A program made the translations under genes and the position numbers. The notes under the pieces were generated by a model that saw nothing but the letters and a program-made list of their open reading frames with translations, did no database searches and was not told the origin of the DNA. A stretch of DNA of 12,941 nt from JANWZL01 sp037445185. Its GTDB lineage: Bacteria > Pseudomonadota > Gammaproteobacteria > Burkholderiales > Thiobacillaceae. Below are positions 6,452-12,941 of this stretch, piece after piece. The DNA is taken from contig JBBIKZ010000071.1 in assembly GCA_037445185.1 (NCBI GenBank), forward strand, positions 1 through 12,941. Reading direction: 5' to 3'. Numbering within the stretch: the stretch's first letter is position 1; every line of letters begins with the position of its first letter.

Positions 6452-6589
6452 TGCAGGAGATCCCTGGCAAGCGCGCAGAACGCGCGAACCCTTGGACAGC
6501 GTGGCTTGCAATCGGGCGCGCGTGCGGGCGGCGTCCGATCCTGCAGATGGCATGGGGACGCGGCTGATCCGTAGCCTGACCAAGCGTGC

Positions 6590-8696
6590 ATGACGATCAC
6601 CACGGATCGCTCGCCCTACATCGCGTTCATCGACGGCATGCGCGCGGTGGCCGTGCTCGCGGTCATGCTCTATCACCTCGACCAGGCGCTGCTACCAGGC
6701 GGTTTTGTCGGCGTCGACGTCTTCTTCGTGATCTCCGGTTTCGTCGTCACGGCCTCTTTGGCTGGCCACGGCCAGGAGAGCCTCGGCCGCTTCCTGGGCC
6801 ATTTCTACGTCAGGCGTCTTGCGCGCCTGATGCCTGCCCTGGTGGCGATGCTCGTCACGACCACGCTGGCCTATGTCCTGCTGGTACCCAAGGCATGGTT
6901 CAACCGGGCCGCCGAGAGTGTCGGGCAGGCGGCGTTCTGGGGGCTGAGCAACTGGGTGCTCGACCGGCATACCGTCAACTACTTCGAACCGCGCGCGGAG
7001 CTCAACCCCTTCACCCATACCTGGTCCCTGGGCGTCGAGGAACAGTTCTATCTCATCGCCCCGCTGCTGCTATACGTTGCGCTGCGCAGGCCGGCATCCT
7101 CGAGGCACCGCCAGTTGGCCATATTCACCATCGCCATTTTGGCAGTGCTGTCTCTGACCTATTGCTATTACCTGGGAGTTACACAGGGTGCGCGGGTCGT
7201 CTTCTACCTCCTGCCGTTCCGCTTCTGGGAACTCGCCTGCGGGGCGCTGTTGTTTCTCTTGTTGCCCAGGGTGAGGCAGCTGTCTGCCCGCTTGGACTCG
7301 GTTGGAAGGCTGAGCGCTGTCGCAGGGGTGCTGCTGCTGACAGCGGCGATGTTGGCGCCCAACCCGAGCGCCTATCCGTATCTGCGCGCCACGATTGCCG
7401 TGGTTGGCACCTTGTTGCTGATCGGCACAGCGCATGCGCAGCCACAAGATTTCGTGCGCAGGACCCTGGCCAGCCGCCCGGCGTTGTGGATCGGCCAGCG
7501 TTCCTATGGCCTATACCTCTGTCTGGCACTGGCCCGTGTACGTGCTGGCGCGATGGACCACCGGACTGACGGTATGGCCGTTCAATGCCGGTGCCGTGGC
7601 GCTTTCCTTCCTGCTTGCGGCGGCATCCTACAGAGTCGTCGAGCAACCTTTCCGGCGAAGCGCATGGCCCAAGGCACAACCACTCGGCTTGCGCATCGGC
7701 CTGTGCCTGGTGCTCATGGCCGCGGGCTGGCTCTCGGGACGGGTCCTGCTCGATCTGCAACCCAAACTCGGGCTCGGGAAGGTCACCCGGGAGGCTGCGG
7801 ACTGGTATGGCAGCCGCCATCTGGTCAAGACGGAATTGGCGTCAAGCAGACAGTGTGAACCCTTGGCCGAGCCGGTAGCCATCGGCTCCCGACTTGACGC
7901 CGGCACGCGGTATGACCCCAGGGGCTGCCCCCGCAGGCTCGCCTCGCACCGCTTCGTAATTGGCGATTCCCATGCGCTGGCCTACCAACCCATGCTGGAA
8001 CAACTGAGTGCAGAGACCGGGCGTACGGTGACACTCCTGCCGACGCTCGGGTGCAGTTATCTGGACATGCGGGAGGCGCTGACCGAATCGACCGATCCCC
8101 AGTGCTACCGTGTGGCCCGCGAGGTCCTGCGCACGGTCCTTGATCACGCCCGACCGGGAGACATCGTGTTTCTGCCCTCCTTGCGCCTGCCCCGCCTGGT
8201 CGAACTGGGCGGCGCACGCAGGCAGGCAGTGACGGGGGCCTCCGGGCTTCAGGGGGATCCCTTCGAGCGTACGGCACAGGAGCTCGAGGCCTTGGGCCAG
8301 GCCGTGGCGGATGCGCCGCGATGGATTGAACCGTTCTCGCGGCAGGGCTGCGGATCATGCTGGAGGCGCCGAAACCGGTCTTCAGGTCACACCCTTTTGC
8401 CTGCGTTGAGCAGTGGAACAGATGGAATCCGGAATGCGCCGCAGGGCTGGAGATCAGTCGCGTCGACCTGGCGCGCTATCGCGCCCCCGTCATGCACGCG
8501 CTCAACCTGCTGGCAGCGAGATATCCCCGCATCACGGTTTGGGATCCGCTGCCCCTGTTGTGTGACGAAGAGACCTGCAGCGCCATGCGGGGGGGACAGG
8601 CCGATGTTCTTCGACGCCGACCACCTCAGCCCTTACGGCAATCTCGTCTTGTTGCCGGCTTTTCGAGAGGCGCTCCGGCAGGTGGAGATGCCTTGA
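6590..8696 (+). pseudogene. OafA-like acyltransferase-3/SGNH gene with three frameshifts
   Basis: Read through three frame changes, this is one gene of about 700 codons: an integral-membrane acyltransferase-3 domain that acylates surface polysaccharide, plus a C-terminal periplasmic SGNH esterase-like domain. The first part opens with DGMRAVAVLAVMLYH, giving the conserved R18-x10-H29, then GGFVGVDVFFVISGF. Frame one ends its match at LYL (7519), and WHWPVYVLARW resumes from 7524 after a TCTG duplication (7518-7525). A further helix and FVIGDSHALAYQP (SGNH serine block) follow. At about 8331-8336 one base is missing between RWIEP and VLAAGLRIMLEAPKP. The frame changes again in a run of seven G (8589-8595), after which FFDADHLSPYGN supplies the catalytic D-H pair. 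As sequenced, the longest product ends at 7858 and lacks the last helices and the whole SGNH domain. No clear ribosome site precedes 6590. Sequencing error is the main alternative. Confidence 0.85.
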
Positions 8697-8706
8697 GTGC
8701 AAGACG

Positions 8707-8741
8707 CCACTGGCCACGCTACATCGATAGCGAGGCAGTGG
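8707..8741. terminator. Hairpin between convergent genes, possible bidirectional stop
   Basis: CCACTG (8707-8712) pairs with CAGTGG (8736-8741), and inside it CGCTA (8717-8721) pairs with TAGCG (8728-8732) around a six-base loop; the internal loop is 4 against 3 bases. A longer-range pair, TGCAAGAC (8698-8705) with GTCTTGCA (8767-8774), encloses it. No T-tract follows on either strand, so this is not a textbook intrinsic terminator, but its place between two converging genes fits that role. Confidence 0.35.
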
Positions 8742-8780
8742 TGAATCTCCACAATCGACAAAGCCGGTCTTGCATGAGGA

Positions 8781-9941
8781 TCAGCGGGCCACCAGCAGCT
8801 TGCGGATGATCTCCGCCCGCTGGTCCGAGGTGAAGCGGCTCGCGGTGCGCTCTCGACCGTAGCGACCCATACGCTCGGCCTCCGCGGGGTTCTCGAGCAG
8901 GTACGCGATGGCCGCCTCCACTGCCTCGACCTTCTCCCCGTCCACGCGCAGGCCGTTTTTCCCGTCTTCCACCGCCGAGCCGGTGCCGCCAGCGCGACCG
9001 GCGATGACCGGCTTGCCGCAGGCATTGGCCTCCATGAACACCAGGCCGAAGCCCTCGGTGTCGCCGTTGATGTCGCGGTTGGGCATGGCGAAGAGGTCGC
9101 AGGCGTTGTACCAGCGCGGCAGCTCCTCCATCTCCACGTGGCCGAGCAGGTGCAGGCGATCGCTCACCCCCAGCTCGCGGGCGATGCCCTGCAGATAGTC
9201 GTGATCTTCGCCGATGCCGACGATGGCATAGTGCACGTCGAGCCCACGGCCGAGCAGGCCCGGTAGTGCGCGCACCACCTGATCGAAGCCCTTGCGCCGC
9301 TGCAGCCGGCCCGCGGACAGGATGAGCCGCTGCCCGTCTTTGAGACCCAGCCTCTGCCGCAGGTCGGCATAGGGCAGGCCGGGCCTGAAGCGCTCGACAT
9401 CCACCGTGGGGTAGGTCATGACGATCTGCTGTGGGCGCACGCCGATCAGCGTGATGAGGGTGTCGCGGGTGAAATCGCTGTTGGCGAGGATGTGGTCCGC
9501 GTGCCGCAAAGCGAAGCACATAGCCTTGAACTTGTTGCCACGCCCCCAGCCGGTGAGCTCCTCGCCATGGGCGTAGATCAGCACCTTGCTGCCGAAGAGC
9601 CTGCCCACCGCCCAGGCGACGATGCCCTCGGGCAGGGCACGACCGGCGAAGATGGCGCGGAAACGGTGCCGCAGCGCCAGGGTCAGGGCCTTGAGGTTCA
9701 GTTTGGTGTAGATGACCAAGGATTCGGGCCGCAACCATGGGCTACGCTTCAGCCAGAGGCGGTGAATGGTGTTGGGATGGCTGCGGTCGAATTCCCTCCC
9801 ACCGGGCACATCGGCGGTGATGATGTGCACCTCCTTGCCGCCCAGACGGCGGAAGTCATCGTCGAATGACACCGCCGTACCGCCCTTGGTGGGGAGGAAC
9901 AGTTCGGTGATCATTAAAATGGTAGACCTTGTTTCAGCCAT
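8781..9941 (-). CDS. Glycosyltransferase family 4 (GT-B fold)
   Basis: A 386-residue GT4 enzyme. The N-terminus TILMITELFLPTKGGTAVSF (7-26) has the GG loop of retaining GT4 transferases. YAHGEELTGWGRG and ANSDFTRD are typical N-domain segments. The donor domain holds LSAGRLQRRKGFDQV, with the conserved R and K, and the E-x7-E motif in DTEGFGLVFMEANACG (E296, E304). Similar proteins are often annotated as phosphatidylinositol mannosyltransferase-like, but the acceptor cannot be told from sequence. Start ATG at 9941 gives the full fold; the ribosome site is weak, and an internal ATG at 9914 would delete nine residues. It is 95 bp downstream of the TPR gene on the same strand and converges on the broken acyltransferase gene. 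Confidence 0.93.
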   Translation of the reverse strand: MAETRSTILMITELFLPTKGGTAVSFDDDFRRLGGKEVHIITADVPGGREFDRSHPNTIHRLWLKRSPWLRPESLVIYTKLNLKALTLALRHRFRAIFAGRALPEGIVAWAVGRLFGSKVLIYAHGEELTGWGRGNKFKAMCFALRHADHILANSDFTRDTLITLIGVRPQQIVMTYPTVDVERFRPGLPYADLRQRLGLKDGQRLILSAGRLQRRKGFDQVVRALPGLLGRGLDVHYAIVGIGEDHDYLQGIARELGVSDRLHLLGHVEMEELPRWYNACDLFAMPNRDINGDTEGFGLVFMEANACGKPVIAGRAGGTGSAVEDGKNGLRVDGEKVEAVEAAIAYLLENPAEAERMGRYGRERTASRFTSDQRAEIIRKLLVAR

Positions 9942-10036
9942 GAAGATGTGCCTGGACTGCCATAGTGTCGATCAGGTGGGTGCCTAGCCATGCAGCGACG
10001 CTATAGTCAGCGCGCGATCCGGCACAAACATGGTAT

Positions 10037-11545
10037 TCACTTGGCGGGTTCAGGACAGAAGCGACACCACGGGTTTTTGGGCGTACCCGTTACCGGGGAT
10101 TCCCTAGTGGGTGCAGCCGTGGCGGGATCCACCGTTCTATCTGACACCTTTGGTGCTGAGTGAGACGAAGATGCGCTCTCCGCCATATTCGGATTATCCC
10201 CTTTTGCTACGCCGCGAGACGACGATTGTTGCCCATCCCCGGCTTCTGTGCCTGGTGTTGCACTATCCGAGTTCTCAAAGCCACTCTGCTGTCGCAAGCT
10301 AGCTGTTACATACCCCCCGTCATCCATGATGGTCACTCTAGGATCTGGCCTGTATCCCTTGGTGTGGTTAGCGATGATCGCAATTCGAATACCATCATTG
10401 CTTCTTAGGCCTTTCTTAACCGCCTCTACTAAATCTTCAATCTGATATCCTGGAGCCAGCGTCAGCTCCATGTCCAGACGACTCCCGGGAGGCAGTGCCC
10501 TGGGATCATACAAATTATACCCTTTTTCATTTCGTGGCCGCGTAAATTTGATGGAATACGTAGGCCTGAAATTAGGCCAGAACGCATGCCCATCTGACTC
10601 TGCGCCCATAGTAATGAGGTAGTATTTTGCCTGCTCTGGATTCGAGACCCTCACGGACGTCAAAATGCCCCTGTAACTGCCCATGTCCATTCCAATTCTA
10701 ACCACTCTTGACGAGGGTTGCGGCATGTGCGAGGCAACCGTCATGATTACTCGATTGCTCTCACCCGAGGGGACCTGCCTGAACTCAACAAAGACATATG
10801 ATCCCGCCTCCCTCAGTGCATTGCCACCTGTATACAGAGGCCTACCGAAATCAAATACTACCCGCTTCTGCTTGGCCTCTGCCTGTTCATGACCAGTAGG
10901 CGGCGAGACATCAACAGACAACGTTTCCGACGGCTGCTTAATGGATTCAAGTTCTTTCGGATCGCCACCCAATTTAGCGTAGAGTCTTAGCAGACCTGCT
11001 GAGTCTGGCCGATGCCTCAACCCTTCGGCAACAATCCGCAAGGCCTCGTCCTGTTGGCGTTGTCGTTGCAGGTAGTCTGCCAATAACGAATAACCCTGTA
11101 TGTATCCAGGATCCAAGGCTATCGCCTTGCGCAAGTCATTAATCGCTTCGCTCGACTTGCCTGTGAGCCGATAAGCTTGGCTACGATAATAGTAAACGTC
11201 TGGCATCAGTTTAAAGTCTTGCCTGGCATTCTGGATCATATAATTTAGATTGCCCATGATGGACTTCATCATCTCGCGTTTTTGTACGTTGTCGGTGACC
11301 CCGGGGTATTTATTCAGCAGACCAATTCCATCACAAAGGTGATGAGTATGCAAAAAATCAGGCCCGTACTGGGTCTCCCAACGTTTGTACTCAGAATGAT
11401 TGGTTGTTCTTGCATACCTTCCTGCGCAGTAGGGCGGCATTGAGCTGATTTCCGCAGCAGTCCACTTTACTGCGTCGGCGGGCGCGGAGAAAAAAAACCC
11501 GACTAGAACCAGCATCGCCATCGTATAATTCACGATCGACCTCAT
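10037..11545 (-). CDS. Exported TPR-repeat protein of unknown function
   Basis: A 502-residue protein with a signal peptide (hydrophobic core about 8-20, likely cut after ADA at 23-25). The mature N-terminus has paired cysteine/histidine-rich segments, MPPYCAGRY (36-44) and FLHTHHLCDG (64-73). About two TPR units follow (116-149, YYYRSQAYRLTGKSSEAI then LRKAIALDP, and 150-183). The middle region (about 230-400) is beta-rich in appearance and unrecognised. The last 85 residues are Ser/Gly/Pro-rich and disordered, ending in NPWCRFCPEPAK. TPR proteins in exopolysaccharide loci often serve assembly or export; a periplasmic scaffold role here is inference. It starts three bases after the deacetylase stop, with no Shine-Dalgarno, so translational coupling is likely. 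Several lines of its sequence are near 40% GC by hand count, far below its neighbours. Confidence 0.85.
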   Translation of the reverse strand: MRSIVNYTMAMLVLVGFFFSAPADAVKWTAAEISSMPPYCAGRYARTTNHSEYKRWETQYGPDFLHTHHLCDGIGLLNKYPGVTDNVQKREMMKSIMGNLNYMIQNARQDFKLMPDVYYYRSQAYRLTGKSSEAINDLRKAIALDPGYIQGYSLLADYLQRQRQQDEALRIVAEGLRHRPDSAGLLRLYAKLGGDPKELESIKQPSETLSVDVSPPTGHEQAEAKQKRVVFDFGRPLYTGGNALREAGSYVFVEFRQVPSGESNRVIMTVASHMPQPSSRVVRIGMDMGSYRGILTSVRVSNPEQAKYYLITMGAESDGHAFWPNFRPTYSIKFTRPRNEKGYNLYDPRALPPGSRLDMELTLAPGYQIEDLVEAVKKGLRSNDGIRIAIIANHTKGYRPDPRVTIMDDGGYVTASLRQQSGFENSDSATPGTEAGDGQQSSSRGVAKGDNPNMAESASSSHSAPKVSDRTVDPATAAPTRESPVTGTPKNPWCRFCPEPAK

Positions 11546-11548
11546 AAT

Positions 11549-12745
11549 CTATATTTTACGCCATGCGCTCAAGAACCAGTCTGTTCTAGACAGCCTAACA
11601 CATCTATGGAATCTATGGAAATTACGCAGAATAGACGCGCGGTGATACATTGCTGCCACCAATTCCCGCAGCGAGCCTGATTTACCCGTATGACCTGGAT
11701 ATTTCAGTAAATCAGACAATTCCCCAGTAGACATGAAACGCAATGAAGGATATTGACCCAAGGCCATGGCGAGCATAGTCGCAATAGGGGTGATCTGCAC
11801 GGTCAAATCGCTGGCCTTGGCGAGAAAATTACTTCGATGCGTTTCCAATAAACAAGGTCGACGTTGTGCCCACTTCCCCTCCAACGCAGACAAGGCCCGG
11901 TCCGCCCGATGCCCCCGTTCCGGCTCGAAATAGTCGTTGCGCACCACATAGGTGACCCCCTGCCCCTGCTGGCCGTTGCGCAGCGGCCTGGTGTCGCAGT
12001 CGGGCAACCCCTGGGCATTGCGGCAGGCGCTCCTCAGGCCCGGCGTGACGACGACCTCGATGCCTTCCCGCGACCAGGCCGCCTCGACCGCCTCGTTCCA
12101 GACGAAGGTGGGCGGCACGGCCACGCGCGGCCGCTCGCCGAAGATGCGGGTGAAGAGGGCGACCTCCTCATGCACCGCCTGGGCGATCGCCTCGGCCGAG
12201 AGTGGGCGCGAGGGCAGCACCGAGGCGTCCGTCCAGCGGCTTTGCAGGTGGGCAGGCAGCCGTTCGGTGGTGGCGGGCGGCTCCGCCGTGCGCCAGGCCC
12301 GGACGGCGGGGTCCTGCGCGGCCATCAGGGCATCCGGCCAGTAGTGCTCCAGCCCGTGCAGTTGCAGGGCGAAGACGCCCGCCTTGCGGCCGCGTTCGAT
12401 GGCGGCGAGCACGGGGGCGAACCTGGGGTCTTCCAGGGTGATGCGGTGATACCGGCCGGTGGCTCGGATCCTGGGGCCGTCCGGCACGGCCAGCACCACG
12501 GCCAGGGTCATGACCGGGTGCCGGCCGGTTGAGTCCCGGTATTGCGTGAGCACGTCCACCAGCCGGTTGAGGGCCTCGGCCTGGGGCTCGACGGGCCCGG
12601 CCCCCCAGTCGTCGCTTTCGATGATGAGCACGGGGTACTTGAGCACCGGCTCGCGCCACTGGGCCAGCAGCTCGCGCCGGTACCAGAACAGTATGGCCGC
12701 GACCAGGACGAGCCAGGCCAGAGGGATCAGTAGGAGAAGACTCAT
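11549..12745 (-). CDS. Membrane-anchored polysaccharide-deacetylase-like protein
   Basis: A 398-residue protein with one N-terminal membrane helix (about residues 3-21, SLLLLIPLAWLVLVAAILF) followed by a NodB-like carbohydrate esterase fold. Motifs seen are ESDDWG with the aspartate pair D45-D46, LHGLEH with metal-ligand spacing H130-x3-H134, VPPTFVWN, and ETHRSNF (H303) near the end. It is expected to remove acetyl groups from, or otherwise trim, a surface polysaccharide outside the cytoplasm. I chose the ATG at 12745 because the longer frame to 12853 runs through the insertion-sequence inverted repeat and antisense to its transposase start. A GTG at 12751 is an alternative. The IS ends 14 bp before this start, so the native promoter is lost or the IS now provides it. 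GC falls from about 65-73% to about 45% after residue 290, inside the gene. Confidence 0.8.
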   Translation of the reverse strand: MSLLLLIPLAWLVLVAAILFWYRRELLAQWREPVLKYPVLIIESDDWGAGPVEPQAEALNRLVDVLTQYRDSTGRHPVMTLAVVLAVPDGPRIRATGRYHRITLEDPRFAPVLAAIERGRKAGVFALQLHGLEHYWPDALMAAQDPAVRAWRTAEPPATTERLPAHLQSRWTDASVLPSRPLSAEAIAQAVHEEVALFTRIFGERPRVAVPPTFVWNEAVEAAWSREGIEVVVTPGLRSACRNAQGLPDCDTRPLRNGQQGQGVTYVVRNDYFEPERGHRADRALSALEGKWAQRRPCLLETHRSNFLAKASDLTVQITPIATMLAMALGQYPSLRFMSTGELSDLLKYPGHTGKSGSLRELVAAMYHRASILRNFHRFHRCVRLSRTDWFLSAWRKI

Positions 12746-12759
12746 CTTCACATGTTCGA

Positions 12760-12941
12760 CTAGCAGCCTGTCGGACTTGATATATACCATAAACATAATC
12801 GTTGATTCGCGCACAGGGGCAGACATGGCTTTTCTCCCGCTAGACAGAGACACGGAGTATCTGCTAGCGCCTCCGGTGCAGGATTGGTTGCCGGAATCCC
12901 ATCTGGCGCGGTATGTGGTGGAGGTTGTGGAGAGGCTGGAG
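12760..12941 (+). mobile_element. Insertion sequence, IS1182-type, left end (truncated by the window)
   Basis: The element begins with a 21-bp terminal repeat (12760-12780) whose inverted partner, with one mismatch, is at 94-114. It continues through an AT-rich promoter-like leader (12777-12800, containing TTGATA and CATAAT with too short a spacer to call confidently) into a transposase start at 12825. The outer CTAG is palindromic and may be target sequence. The element continues beyond the window. Confidence 0.75.
12825..12941 (+). CDS. Transposase, IS1182 family, N-terminal fragment
   Basis: The 39 codons in view read MAFLPLDRDTEYLLAPPVQD and then WLPESHLARYVVEVVERLE. The pattern of an LxPP segment followed by WLPExHLARxVVEVVExL is the usual opening of IS1182-family transposases (DDE type, DUF772-like N-terminal domain). 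AGGGG lies six bases before the ATG. The catalytic domain is outside the window, so integrity cannot be judged. This gene is divergent from the deacetylase gene. Confidence 0.8.
   Translation, partial: MAFLPLDRDTEYLLAPPVQDWLPESHLARYVVEVVERLE

Noticed and set aside
8357..8809. Separate 150-codon gene
   Set aside because: Its first part is the displaced middle of the SGNH domain and the rest is out-of-frame sequence, so it is a fragment of the frameshifted acyltransferase gene.
11864..12532. 222-codon plus-strand frame opposite the deacetylase gene
   Set aside because: Low-complexity Arg/Gly/Pro translation with no motif, fully inside a gene with clear catalytic motifs on the other strand.
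12746..12853. 36-residue N-terminal extension of the deacetylase
   Set aside because: It would pass through the IS terminal repeat and antisense to the transposase start; the membrane helix and catalytic domain begin at the ATG at 12745.
1..12941. tRNA, rRNA, CRISPR arrays, riboswitches
   Set aside because: No cloverleaf-like sequence, regularly spaced repeats or known riboswitch core was seen by eye; a covariance-model scan would be needed to exclude small RNAs.

Overview
The window is GC-rich (roughly 65% over most of its length) and reads as an accessory surface-polysaccharide locus of a Pseudomonadota bacterium, probably gamma- or betaproteobacterial. That placement rests on base composition, gene families and a dispersed GTCGGGC hairpin repeat, and it is inference. 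The locus is bracketed by the ends of what look like two copies of one insertion sequence in the same orientation. An IS end lies at 1-114. The start of an IS1182-type element, with its transposase N-terminus, lies at 12760-12941. The two ends share a 21-bp inverted repeat with one mismatch.

Left half, plus strand: a GT4 glycosyltransferase (288-1502), then the four genes expected for GDP-D-glycero-alpha-D-manno-heptose: hddA (1512-2540), gmhA (3539-4132), hddC (5154-5882) and gmhB (5879-6451). Sedoheptulose 7-phosphate would be isomerised by GmhA, phosphorylated at C1 by HddA, dephosphorylated at C7 by GmhB and activated with GTP by HddC. The set is split twice by toxin-antitoxin-like pairs. 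A PIN toxin with a Phd/YefM antitoxin lies on the minus strand between hddA and gmhA (2722-3350). A minimal nucleotidyltransferase with a HEPN protein lies on the plus strand between gmhA and hddC (4238-5142).

Middle: an OafA-like acyltransferase-3/SGNH gene (6590-8696) that would encode about 700 residues is broken by three frameshifts. One is an exact TCTG duplication and one is a single extra G in a run of seven. It is either a recent pseudogene, a switched-off contingency gene, or an assembly error.

Right half, minus strand: a polysaccharide-deacetylase-like membrane protein (11549-12745), an exported TPR protein (10037-11545) and a second GT4 glycosyltransferase (8781-9941) probably form one unit read towards the acyltransferase. 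The TPR gene and the last third of the deacetylase gene are clearly AT-richer than everything else, which suggests a separate origin. The right-hand IS ends only 14 bp before the deacetylase start codon.

Together the genes suggest a heptose-containing glycan (capsule, O-antigen or exopolysaccharide) with acyl or deacetyl modifications, carried on or remodelled by mobile DNA.
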